64,000 bases of DNA, taken from positions 69,528,754 through 69,592,753 of the forward strand of contig OU744725.1 of NCBI GenBank assembly GCA_916613615.1. Direction: 5' to 3'. Both the position numbers and the translations under genes were made by a program. The stretch is from Steromphala cineraria. Taxonomy: Eukaryota > Mollusca > Gastropoda > Trochida > Trochidae. Numbering within the stretch: the first letter of the stretch is position 1; each line of letters begins with the position of its first letter. Of the stretch, positions 47,601 through 59,000 are shown piece after piece. The notes under the pieces were generated by a model. That model made no database searches. It worked only from the letters and a program-made list of their open reading frames with translations, and was not told the DNA's origin.

Positions 47601-48600
47601 ATGTCATTATGAGTCTTTATATAACATGGCTGAAACTCTTGGAACTGACTACGTTTCAACTACAATTGCCATTTATTGTCTTTTAGATCTTTTTGAAATA
47701 CCCATCCCTTCAAGAGATATTACGAGTGGCTTTTAGATCTGCTGCAGTTTTAGAGTTCAACACTCAAGGATTCATTACCGTTTGGATATAGCGGAATACA
47801 AATAGATATATAATTAATACAAATTGACATTTTATTTTTATCAAATCGTGGCAATGGAGTTACTTTTTGACGTAGTCTGTGGTGGACAGGGCTATATCCT
47901 GTCTGATTATGTTCACCAACCAGTCACAAACTAACTAATGTGCTTCATTTGTTTACATAGATTGTTATGGGGTGATTGGTTAAGTTTCAGGTCACTCACA
48001 CCAGTCACTGAAATCTCATAATGAAAGGTACCAAAGCTGAATGATAAAACTTTAGACAAGATTTGAATACTTACAAAACCCTTTTGTTCAATACTGATTT
48101 TGAGATGTATCAATATTACCATTATTACGTGTGACACGCCCTTGCGAGGTTAATTTCCATGACCCCTCTGTACCGTGTTATTATTTACGACGAACCTCCA
48201 GACGTGCATCTAGGAAGCCTGCTATTATGTTGCCAGGGACTTATCAAGTGTAAACCAACCTGTCCAGAACCTGAGTTAGTTTCTGAAATGTACAAATGTA
48301 TACTGACGTACAATGTGTAATATGGTTAAGGATGCATTAAGCTTCAAGACTGCCTTTGGAAAATGCTGATATTTTAGTATTGATCAATGAATTCGTGTCT
48401 CGGGGAGAAGTGGTATCTATCATTCCACACCTACGCTTACCAATCTGCCACTGATTTGAAGATGTATACATTGGTAAATACTATCACCATTTTGATGTAT
48501 TTCTGGAGAATCTGTCTATTCAGCATAATTTAAAGGAAGCTTGAAATACACTATATTCGATCGTTGCGATGCTTTAAAAATCACTCAGTATTTGTAAGAT
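44621..48600. other. Intergenic, no recognised feature apart from one CRE
   Basis: About 4 kb of AT-rich DNA. A consensus CRE TGACGTCA lies at 46324-46331. Reading frames are chance length. Confidence 0.45.
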
Positions 48601-48950
48601 GTCTTTATTTTACATATATGTTATGGTTTGTTACGTTCAAACAGCACCAAACTAGGAATTATAGTATGACGAAACTTTGAAACTACCTTTGTTTAATATC
48701 ATCACTTCAGGAAAAATTAAGTCGGCTGAGGAAAGGATATGAATCGACATATATTCAGCAATATCACATTAGTCCTATCACTAAGAGGAAATCAGGAAAT
48801 GAACATGGACGTTAGGTTTCAGAATAACAAAACATATTTCTGTTATTGCTGTTGTAAATCAGTGAGTTCCTCAAGACGACATTTCGCGAAGAACAGAAAT
48901 TATCAAAACTTAAAATCTGTTTTATACACTGGCCTTTTCGTATAATCTTT
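48600..48950 (+). repeat. Paralogous segment (partner 51600-51940)
   Basis: CAATATCACATTAGTCCTAT then AGAGGAAAT.A and GAACATGGACGTTAGG.TTCAG, then CATATTTCTGT.ATTGC.. and GTAAATCA, aligns with CAATATCATGTTGGTTCTAT, AGAGGAAATGATCATGGAAG and CCATTTCTGTCATTGC.. at 51720-51830. Copies diverge strongly at the edges. The 68-codon frame at 48739-48945 is not preserved in the partner. Confidence 0.55.
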
Positions 48951-50216
48951 ATATTGTGAACCAAAAATAAAATAAACTGCTAAAGTTTTTATGATATTTA
49001 CTAATCCATGGAAAGTCAAATTTAAATTTTAATCAAAAGGTTAGTTGAAGTTTTTAGTACGTATATATGATATAAAGTCTTCGTCTAATTAATGTATAAC
49101 CTTTTAAACTGCAAATAATTATATATAACCTAGTATGACTGTTTAAATGCCTGCTCACGTAAAATAGAATTCAACTTTAAATCAAACAATCAAAACAATA
49201 TTTTCAAAATAATCACATGAATTTGGGGAAGTTAGCAACCCTCAATACCTGACACATATTATTCAGCGCATGTATTTTCACCTAACTCCAACCCAAACGA
49301 ATTCCTCGTATCCCTTACAGGTTGTTATGCATGACTACAGGAGGCTGGTCCTTCTTTTCAGTCATGTAAATGTCCTGGTTCGAAGATATCAAAATACATT
49401 GAATCCCTGCATTCTGTCATACTGGAACCGCTGCTATCGCTAATTATCAATGGCAGTTTTAAGCCTTGATAAGTATAAAGGGATGGTTGAAGCTTGACCG
49501 AAGCAAATATTCTGATGATATAAGATGAAATGAGTGTTTTCCACCATTTTACAGAAAATGAGTGCTTTCCATCATTTTACATAACTTTACAAGATATACA
49601 AGTTATGTTAGTTTCTACTACATTGATTGTTTCAGATGAACTAGTTCAATGGGTATGATACGTGTGATTTATCATTAAAATCGTTATATGTATTTTACAC
49701 ATACCATGTTGAATGGATTTGTATTGGGAGACGCTTCAATATTACTTCAACAAATAAAATGAGTCGAGGCGATAACGTCCCAATTTCTGTTACAGTCTGA
49801 ATTCGTCTACTCCATTATATGCTTCATTTGGTAATTTCGATGAAATATTGATAAGATACTTGATTGAATCAACGAAAACCTTTCATGAAGAAAATTCCTG
49901 AAGCTTAGTGATTCAGGCATTGATTACATTATACTTAGTAGCCCCGGTATTCTCCCGAACAGCTCTTGAAGGAGAGACTATCTTTTAAGAAATGTGCTTA
50001 CTTGAAATTTTAAACGGCTGATAGTTTTGTTTCGTTTTCATGAAGCTAAAGTGACAAAACCGTTTATCTGGAGCATATCTCCTTAATAAAACAAACCAGG
50101 TTTAAAAAAATTGATATATATAACCTGATCCTAGAGGCTCTCACCATAGAGGTAATGATCAAGTCAGAGTCAAGATCAGAGGCAATGGCTCAATACTTCC
50201 TTGTTAATCTCAATAT
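48951..50216. other. Intergenic, no recognised feature
   Basis: AT-rich, non-coding. A short local duplication (AAAATGAGTG.TTTCCA.CATTTTACA) lies at 49528-49580. Confidence 0.45.
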
Positions 50217-50241
50217 CAATCAATCAATCAATCAATCAATC
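50217..50241. repeat. (CAAT)n microsatellite, likely SINE tail
   Basis: Six units. Such tails commonly end molluscan SINEs, but the head here is not recognisable. Confidence 0.8.
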
Positions 50242-51074
50242 TTTATTTCGGTACTTATTACAGCATGCACGATCCTGATAAAACTTGTTACCTATTCTTT
50301 AACTTGAATGCCTTGCATTTACATTTAATAACGTTGAAAAAGTTATTTATTTTGCAGCTTGATCGCTTGAAATGATAAGAAATACTTAAGATATATCATG
50401 CTGATGTTTGAAACTTTTTGATGCTCAAATAACTTGCATTATAAGTTTCAAGTTTGAATACGAAACATAGATTACCACTTAGGTTACAAGCTCTTATCTT
50501 ATGTTCAATCTTACCACACAAATCGGTTGCAATTGCAAGAACAAGTAGATTGATCACAGCTTAGAACTGATTAAACCAAAAGACATTGATTACGATAACT
50601 CATCATTTTGCAAGTCTTCAGCAATAGGATTATGTACTATATTCAGCGATAAGGAGAGAATATCGATGAGAGAATAAGGGTACAGTTCGGTGCAACACGT
50701 CACTGGCGGTTTGAGTTGAAGAATTGATGATCGTGATGCTAAGTTAACATAAAAGAACATCCAAGATCATTCAGATCAATTAGCATAAAACGTGAGTACG
50801 AATTTTATTTTCGTTGTAGTAAGGAAACTAATTTTGAATCAAAAAATTTTTTGTTGTCCTTGTGTCAAAAGTTTTTGCAAACATTTATCTTCGATTCGGA
50901 GTAATCAGTACTAAAAGATTGGTATTTACTGATTGTTTTCCACTTAAGGAAATTGTGAAGGTTGAAATTGCTGCAACCGGTGATTTTTTTTGACATGCAG
51001 TAAGTGACAAAATACACGATATAAAAACCTTTCAAAATAATTCGCTAAATATTTGATGACAACATTTGCCCTAC
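50242..51074. other. Intergenic, no recognised feature
   Basis: AT-rich, non-coding. Confidence 0.45.
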
Positions 51075-51125
51075 CATTCTCTCCCCACAGAGGCAGATCA
51101 AGTCATGAAATTTTGATACAGCCTC
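51075..51125 (+). repeat. Single end of the CATTCTCTCCCC palindrome family
   Basis: Consensus end followed by AAGTCATGAAATTTTGAT and CAGCCTCT, which also match the right end of the 42.7 kb element. The conserved end is therefore at least 50 bp long. Confidence 0.85.
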
Positions 51126-51599
51126 TAACCTATTTTTTTCTGTATAATCAAGGATATGGACTAAATGGTTCTATTGCATTTAAATCTCACACGAAATGGT
51201 TGAAGAATGTTTTTTGATTTGCAGTTTTAAGCCTGATAACTTTGAGGGGGGACTTCATATAGCCTTAAACAACACCATTTTGCAGTTAAATACTTATAAA
51301 TGATTGCAATGAATTAATTAAAATACCTTTCCAGAATACTTTGTTTTGTGACCATCTGCCTGACAATGGATGTTTCAAATTATAGTCCTCACAAAAAAAT
51401 TAAGCATCAATCATATCTTCTCAGAAAAATATGTACACATTCTAGGTAGCCATATATAAAGAAATAATAAAGACTGGATAATATAAAGGATGATTAACCT
51501 TCAATCTGTTCATTGATCAAATTATTTAAATCCATTATCAACAATAAACATGCAAAATAGACAAAAGCAAAAATGTTTCAAATAATAAATGTTGCTTAA
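51126..51599. other. Intergenic, no recognised feature
   Basis: AT-rich, non-coding. Confidence 0.4.
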
Positions 51600-51940
51600 T
51601 TTTTTGTGAGGAGTATATATTATTTCGTTCCCTTAGTTTATATGTTTGATGTTCTACTGTGGCACATACACTATCTACAAGTTAGTAACCTTTATAGCAT
51701 TCGTCACGTATTTCACCATCGCAATATCATGTTGGTTCTATTAGAAAAGAGGAAATGATCATGGAAGTTGGACTTCAGTACATGTTTATCAGAAGCCATT
51801 TCTGTCATTGCAAGTGCGTTAATCAATGTCTAGGAAGCAGCTGTCTGTTTTATTATGCATCACAGAACAGGACGTTCGCTTTTGAGAAGAATAGAAAATG
51901 CGGATATCATATTAAGAAAGTATCGAGATAGAAAATACAT
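51600..51940 (+). repeat. Paralogous segment (partner 48600-48950)
   Basis: See the partner for anchors; the offset is about 2.98 kb in direct orientation. Confidence 0.55.
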
Positions 51941-52354
51941 AGTGTTATATATTTTCTGTATGGAGAAATCATTTTTTACCCAAAGCGATCAAGATCTCGT
52001 CAAGCTTCGATGTCAGACGTTCACTATAGGTTAACTATGATGCAGATATTGAATACTGGTGGGATATTAAAACATTAACTATTTATTGGAACGTTCTTCC
52101 GACTAATGATCAAGTCTCATTTGACATTGTCAAGTCATGAACGTCGTCCACATTTATAGGCACAAGTGCTCTAAAGTGTGAATGTGTTTTTACACATACG
52201 ATGAAATACGAGGGGATATCAAAACGTTTCAATTATCACAAAGAATATACTGGTGAATACTGACCAAATGGTCACTGTAGCATAAGTGATCCTTGTCTAG
52301 TTCCTAGCAGGCAGTTTTACGTCTGTTGACCAAATAGCACAATACCCCCCTATT

Positions 52355-52868
52355 ATGGAGACAATTGAGGCGCGCAGTGTAATCAATGCACATTTTTACA
52401 TTTGATGGTCTACACTGCACTTCAAATTCATGATGAGATGACATCTGTTTATGACAATGACAGCCCATCCTATGACACTGTTGTATGATGGAAAAGGAAT
52501 TTCCAAGCAGGCCACAGAAGTGGACGCCCCTCACTTACTGATGCTATGGATGTTATCAAGAAGGTTGAGACGCTGGTTCAAGAAGATCGCCGCGTAACTC
52601 TACAAATGAGAATGCATGAAACAAATCTGGGTTATGGCAGTGCATGCTCCATAGCCAATTACATATGTCCAAAGTGTCAGCACGCTGGGTTCCTTGCTTA
52701 CTGAATCCATTGCGAAAATAGAATCGAAGGGACATGTCACGGCAGGCATTGGAGCTTCTGGAACAAGACGAAGAGGATTTTTTCAAACGTTTTGTTGCCA
52801 TGGATGAATGCTGGGTCTATCATTATGATCCTGAGGCAAAAGGGATGAACGAAGAGTGGATGTACAAT
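52355..52868 (+). pseudogene. Broken mariner-family transposase
   Basis: A degenerate mariner (IS630/Tc1/mariner, DD34D) transposase on the plus strand. Recognisable pieces in order: METIEARSVI at 52355 (start of the helix-turn-helix region), IHDEMTSVYDNDSPSYDTV, then GHRSGRPSLTDAMD, the VETLVQEDRRVTL linker, and, after a frame change, SARWVPCLL, RQALELLEQDEEDFFKRF and VAMDECWVYHYDPE. The last contains the first catalytic aspartate (usual motif DETW). In-frame stops occur in the N-terminal half and again after the frame change. The sequence stops about 170 codons in, so the HDNA and DLAPSDY motifs with the other catalytic residues are missing. Terminal inverted repeats were not found. It cannot encode a working enzyme. 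Confidence 0.85.
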
Positions 52869-53724
52869 AATATGTGTTTGTGATAATTGAAACTTTTTTA
52901 TATCCCCTGGTACAGACGATGATTCAATAAACATCGGATTGAAAAGACTACTGAAAGATAAATAATATAATGTTCCTGCAAAGAGTTTTCAAGCATGAAA
53001 CTGAAAGGATTAAAAAACGATAAAATATTATGTGAGTAAATACAAAATGCATCTATATGCTGACAGGTTGAATAATTACACATACTATTTAAATGTTAAT
53101 GGTTACGTTATTGTTATTTGCTATCTCTGAAGTACACAGTTGTAATTTTGTGAGTTTTTAATATTCAGTAAGAATAACAATTCTATGCCCAGGATTTAGA
53201 CAATAGTTGTCAACCTATTTTGGTAAGCATCACGTGATGCATTCAAAAGTCCGACGCTTTGGCGACGTAGGTCATGATAAAATGCTCTCAGCGCCGTGTC
53301 TCTCGTAGTTTTCTTCAAAGGGTTGATGATAAACACCTATTTCGTTTGTTCAAAATATCTTTAAGAGCCACTCCGTGATTTTAAGCACATATTGTTTTGC
53401 GTTGAAACGTTTGAGGGTGACATTATTATTGACATAAATTCGAAACCTGCCACGTTATGTTCCGTCGATAACATTATAAATATTACGTTATAAAAAATAC
53501 ATTTACAGCGTACATTAAATTAATGATCATGTTATCTTGAAGATGCAAGATGCACCTTAACAGCATTATTGCTCTGAAGTGTTGATGCATTTGTTTTAAT
53601 GGGAAGCAGCAGATAAAAAAAACATATATAAGTGCACGATTTCATACAATGTTGTTAAAATGTCGAAGGTTGGCAGAGAAAATGACTATATCTTACTTCT
53701 TATGAGATAAATGTAACGCATACA
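52869..53724. other. Intergenic, no recognised feature
   Basis: AT-rich, non-coding. Confidence 0.45.
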
Positions 53725-53790
53725 TAATGATAAATCTGGCTTGTGCTCATAACACCTAATGATAAATCTGGCTTGTGCACGTATAACGTG
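53725..53790. repeat. 33-bp tandem duplication
   Basis: TAATGATAAATCTGGCTTGT plus GC occurs at 53725 and 53758, followed by related tails. Confidence 0.85.
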
Positions 53791-54179
53791 TTATGTAAAT
53801 CGTATTCATATCGATATACAGATTGATATGTCTTTGTCTAGTTAAGAAGAATATTTAAAACTACAAAAAATATATTTAAATGCACAGCTATGAACTATAA
53901 TTGATATAACTAAGTGTCTTACATTAATGAAAAACATTTTCTGGTCTCTGGTCCAAACTGAGAGCTTTTAAAAACCTTTTTGTACCATTTACGTAAATGG
54001 AACTCTAGTGCCTATCATGGAAATGAAGCCACATAGGTATTTCAATAAGTTTAAATGTTAAAAATTTCAAATTTATATTGAGACGCATATCTTGTATGAT
54101 GTTTTCCTTTATCGACGAAGACATTATGTCAGAAACGAAATGATCCAAGGCCTTTTGTGTAACTGAAGTCTAGGTAATT
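53791..54179. other. Intergenic, no recognised feature
   Basis: AT-rich, non-coding. Confidence 0.4.
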
Positions 54180-54530
54180 ATTAACAAAATCTACACGAAG
54201 AGTTTAAAACAGAACCCCGACCATTAACATAGATGTCGTGAAAAACTTTATCAAAGACTGAGAAGTGTCCAGCAGAGGTATTTCAGAAGTGCATCTACAA
54301 TAGGGTTCCAGCTTCCTGATACTTAAATTGAATGTCTAGACTTCTTCATTGTACAATTATCACTTGACAATTACATACAGAGCTATTTTGAGAGTGAATG
54401 AAGAGACTCTCGTACCATACATGTAAGTACAGGTAATACATTTGGTATTAAGTGTTTAGACCTTTGGGTAGTTCCATACTCGTGCAAAAGATATTCCACA
54501 GTATTATGTGGCAGACTGCGAACTGCGAGA
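54180..54530 (+). repeat. Paralogous segment (partner 57830-58080)
   Basis: CCATTAACATAGATGTCGTG, AAAAACTTTATCAAAGACTG and AGAAGT (54220-54270) match CTATTAACAGTGATGCCGTA, TAAAACGTTATCAAAGTCTA and AGAAGT (57848-57895). TTAAATTGAATGTCTAGACTT (54324) matches TTAAATTGAATGTTTAGACTT (57940). Further matches: GGCAATTAC, TTTGGGTA and CTAGTGCAAA.ATAT.. The offset is about 3.6 kb, direct orientation. Confidence 0.65.
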
Positions 54531-56333
54531 AATTGTGGCATGAGGACACGTAAATACAAAACTAAGAACTGTAAAATATATTTCTGAAATAGATATTTTC
54601 ATGCACCTCCAGTTGAGTATTAATGTGTAACAGAATATTGAAGTTTTTTTTACCAGTATGACAAGTGAAGATAGTTTGGACATTGAAGGAGTCTTAAAGT
54701 GTTGGTATCATAAAGAACGTAAAACATTACAACATTTCCTACTTTGAATTTTCAGCTTTAGGTAATTTAACAATAAAACAAGGGCTTGCACGATGACACT
54801 TTAATGAAAATGATATCCGCTTGGACTCACAAGTAAAATGTAAAGTGATATCTTGTTCTGAAGTTTTTGGATGAATAGATGTTTGTTGCTGATGTTTTTT
54901 AAATCAAGTCGCGATTGGATTGAACTTCTCATTACACCTATGTTTCGGGGATGGTAGTTGGTAATAGATCCTTTGTCTAATTTCAGTGGTATCCTGAACT
55001 TATTGTTATAAATAATCCTAACATTGCAGATGATAACATGAACACATCATGTAGAGCTGAGAGCTGAGAGTCGGAAATGTAGAATATTACTAAAAATAGT
55101 TTTATCACTCATCTATATTTTAGTTGCATTTTACAACGTGAAACCTGAATAGCATATTTTTATTTCCTTATGCATAAGTGCGTCATCAGCAAGTCCAGGA
55201 ACTAAATTCTAGCTATGAAAGAAAATTAGTTAAACAGACTGACATTTTCAATTATTCATTTGATTATATATATTTCATCGATTATAATTCTTTATGCTAA
55301 AAAGTAATTTCCAGAAAGGAACTATGGACAACCGACATAAATTTCACTTATGTGCATGCCATAAAGTAAAGATTTCTACGTCTCTGTTACATTTCGCGCC
55401 TAATGTCGTTCACCACGTTCATATCTTACATACACAGGGGGTTTAAGTAGGATTTACCATGCATTTCACAATGCAATTTGCTTGTACGTTGATACGTAGA
55501 TAACTCATAACTTGGGAGTTATTTAACCTTTAGCCTGCTGGATTGTTGTGAGATTTTTGCCGAGAGTTCAAAAGTATGAAGTTTAACAATGACGTCACAT
55601 TGGTATCTCTAATATTTAGCTTTTCTCTCCTTTCTACAACACATAATTTATTACAATTTCGATATTCTTGTTAATTACTTTCTGACTTGTCATCGTTTTT
55701 ATTCTTATTCTCAAATATGTTTCTGTAATAAGGGTTATTTCCACACGACAATGAATAAAATAGAAATTCACTTCATAATTTTGTAATTAAGTTTTAAAAT
55801 CGGATAATTTTGTCAATCAATATTTTGCTAAGAAAAATCTTATAGGAATAGGACACGATTTGAAACAGACAAATGGAGGGAACGACGAATGAACAGATCC
55901 CTTGTAAATACACCCTCAATCGTCATTGTTACCGGGAACAAATATATGAATAATATTTCATATTTTAAAATTGTACCTGTAGGACAAATAATGAGATTGG
56001 TTATTTACAAAATTTATCTCGATCTCAAAAGGATTTCTTCCTGAATACACACACATTTCTGGCCGATATGCGGAGTATTTTATTCTTAAAAACAGCGATA
56101 CTACTTTGCGCTATGTTATCTGAGTATGTATCGATGAGTTAACAGGGTACAGGCCTACAGGTCAACAAACCTGCTGAAGGTGAGCGGTTTAACTTGAATA
56201 ATTGATAACATGATCCCAAGACAAGATACAAGGTCGATCCAATATCACTCAGAGACCAGCTTAACACTTTGGACATCTGATATCTGAGGATCTGGTATAT
56301 TTACTTTGATAATCAAGTTGTATTTAAATAATT
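54531..56333. other. Intergenic, one CRE, otherwise nothing recognised
   Basis: AT-rich. A consensus CRE TGACGTCA lies at 55590-55597. Confidence 0.45.
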
Positions 56334-56789
56334 TAAAGGGGCAGTAGCACATTTAAGGGGAATATAAGGTGATGTCAAGAAAATGAAAATAAATGGTTCC
56401 AATTGAAAGACAATGTACTATAGTCTGTTTGCTTCCAAATCGTTCTGATGAAATCAATATTAACTAGCAAAATATAAACAACCTAACAAATATGTTCACA
56501 AGTTTATTAATTATTTACGTGTACCAACTCATTATGTAAAATTGAGTATTTTTCATAAAGTGATAAAACATTTGTTGAAGAACCGATCATATGATTCATG
56601 TTATTGTTCTACATCTCATTAAACGGGGGTCAGGACAAAGAATGCAACATCCATATATTTGCACGTAAAATGCATGTCAGTTGCATGATTCAATCAATCA
56701 GTTTACCGTATTTTATGTCATTGACGTTATCACAATTTCAGAACATTTCCCGCTGTATTCCTAATAAGAAGCTTTGTGAACGCTACGAG

Positions 56790-57055
56790 GAGAATGGTTC
56801 TTGAGATATCCTGCTAAGAAGCTGAATATGCAGGTTTCAATAGTGAACTATTCAAAGCCTCTCTGTGCCTTTGAAAATAATGTAGCCGAAATCGAATTTT
56901 TCCGGCGTCTTTAAAAAAAGAAACAATGTGTACCAGTCTGATTAAAATTGACCGTGTTACGAGGAAGAAAAGTAAACTATGTATCAGAGCTTTCCTCGAA
57001 TCACAGTCGATTTTAATCAGACTGCAATGTGTACGTTATGACCGTGAACCAATGT
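56790..57055 (-). repeat. Decayed GCGGGGGATAT-family unit interrupted by a MITE
   Basis: AATGGTTCTTGAGATATCC at 56793, then AATATGCAGGTTTCAATAGT and AATAATGTAGCCGAAATCGA, parallel the units at 16.6-17.7 kb and 6.2 kb. CAATGTGTACGTTATGA at 57025 continues it after the insertion. Confidence 0.6.
56924..57034. mobile_element. 91-bp palindromic MITE with perfect 10-bp TSD
   Basis: The element is 56934-57024. The outer arms (CAGTCTGATTAAAATYGAC) match at 21 of 23 positions as inverted repeats, and a second inner match (CGAGGAA) follows. A perfect 10-bp direct repeat CAATGTGTAC flanks it (56924-56933 and 57025-57034), and the surrounding repeat family shows the uninterrupted site. TSD length is in the range of Mutator-like elements (8-11 bp). 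Confidence 0.88.
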
Positions 57056-57829
57056 TTTCGCGTTTCAACTAAAGTTTGCCTTAGTCGTATTAACAAGAAT
57101 ATTAATAATCCATTATTTAAACTAAGTACAGTTCAAGCTTACTCATAACATAATATAAAGATAAAGACGTCCTATACCTAATGAACTAAATAGATTTGTT
57201 ATTATACTAGATTTAAACTGTCTGTTTAAAGAAAAAATATATAAAATCTGGTACATGTATATCCATCCAAATGTCAAGTTTTCTTTTTTATTCTGTTGCA
57301 CTTAAACATGTAGATAACAGGCAGTAATTTACATATTGCAGAAGTAAGCGCATCTGGTGATATATTACAAAATCACGAATCCTCTCCAGATGATGTGAGC
57401 ACGGACATCTTGCCTCTCATACTCATTTAACATAAACATTCATTGTAATTTGTGAAACTTTGAAATGTTACAAACAATCAAACCAGTTAATTATCGATTG
57501 ATTACCCAAAAACAATTTCAACCCTAAGCTACATTTGTGGAAGTTGTTTTGAAAATTAGTTTGAAAAGAAGTGTCTTTGCTAAAGAAAAAACATCAAGTT
57601 CCCTCACAAATAATATACTTCCAAATATTTAAGAATCGGGAAATTTATTTTCTACATAGTAGTGATATATGTATTGACAAGAATTATGTTTATAAGATTT
57701 AATGGAATTTAAAGACTAAGATATGATATGAAAATATTAGTTTCAACATAAGGAATGACTTTTGTAAGATATATGAAGCATTTCAACTTATTAGATTTAC
57801 TTACGTTACAATTACCAGAAACGATTGGT

Positions 57830-58080
57830 GATATCAGCCCTTCAACAACTATTAACAGTGATGCCGTATAAAACGTTATCAAAGTCTAAGAAGTTCTTTC
57901 TGTGTTAGGACAACAATGAGGTTTCCGTTTTCCTGTGATTTAAATTGAATGTTTAGACTTTGGTGTTTGGGTAATTTTGACTAGGCAATTACAGCTGCGT
58001 ATCTTAAGTTTGTTCACTTACCTTCGTATTCTAGTGCAAATATCATGTAATTTGTAACGTCTTTGAGACATCATATCATT
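57830..58080 (+). repeat. Paralogous segment (partner 54180-54530)
   Basis: See the partner for anchors. Confidence 0.65.
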
Positions 58081-58726
58081 GTGTAAAACGAAACCAATAA
58101 TGATGAAATTTCACTGCATAAGTTAAGATTCGGTTTGTGCTGACATATTCGTATGTCATACCTAGCAGATAGATGTAACAATTTGGCAGGTAATTGAAGT
58201 GACCAGGGGTCAAAATTTCGAAAACACTGATTTCTATTTTCCTCTACAAAATCCTCCATACGTGATCAACAGCTTTAAATCTTATTCATATGTGCTCCTT
58301 TGCGCTAAGGCAACGTAACTGTGCTGATTGTGTTCCTACAAAATATACATGGATGATTTTAATTGAAATTTAAGAAAATCCGATTTTCACAAATATGACC
58401 CCATCTGTCTATTTAACCGTGCCAAATATCGACATTCAGCACCAGTGACGAAACAATCCCGACATGTGGTTTGGAAATGGTTATTTTGCACATGGACATT
58501 CGATGATTCTTTGTAAGTGCTCCTGGAATTATTTTATGAACGTCAAAACGAAACCCAAATGCTGTTTTGTTTAAATACACTGCCTTTCAATTTGAATGAT
58601 TTATTTTCATTTTCCTGACATCAACCCATATTCCACTTAAAATGTGCTACTGTCCCTTTAACGTTGTACTACTGCTCCTTATAAATTCACACTGCAGCAT
58701 GGAAAACAGTAACCAAAGTTAACATT

Positions 58727-58732
58727 TTTATT
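58727..58732 (-). terminator. Candidate poly(A) signal AATAAA for the GPCR gene
   Basis: First clear AATAAA hexamer found about 270 bp downstream of the GPCR stop codon on the minus strand. The implied 3'UTR is short but ordinary. Other hexamers further on cannot be excluded. Confidence 0.4.
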
Positions 58733-59000
58733 TTACAATATGATCTCTTACAATAGTAAGCTGTGACAGAAGCGATCATAAAGTGCTGATAAAATACAGA
58801 TTTGTGAAGTCAAAATAACCAAATATTTGTAAAGAAACAAAATTTAAATGTCAATGACCGAACGCCAATATCACACAAAACATACTGTTATTGATTCGCA
58901 AGGCTAATAAAAAGTAGCAATGAAAGAATATTCAGGTTGTTAGGGACTGTGACAGACGTGTAGTTACATCTGACACAAGCACTTGTGGAAAAGAGTTATT

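Larger units (their letters stand above)
56334..58660. mobile_element. 2.3 kb segment bounded by ~90-bp inverted repeats of the TAAAGGGGCAGTAGCAC family
   Basis: The left end from 56334 reads TAAAGGGGCAGTAGCACATT, then GGGGAATATAAGGTGATGTC and AAATGAAAATAAATGG. The minus strand from 58660 reads TAAAGGGACAGTAGCACATT, then GTGGAATATGGGTTGATGTC and AAATGAAAATAAATCA. The interior contains a decayed GCGGGGGATAT copy with a MITE and one paralogous segment. No transposase and no clear TSD; two independent insertions in opposite orientation remain possible. Confidence 0.6.

Noticed and set aside
52304..52934. Three minus-strand frames
   Set aside because: Antisense shadows of the plus-strand mariner pseudogene.
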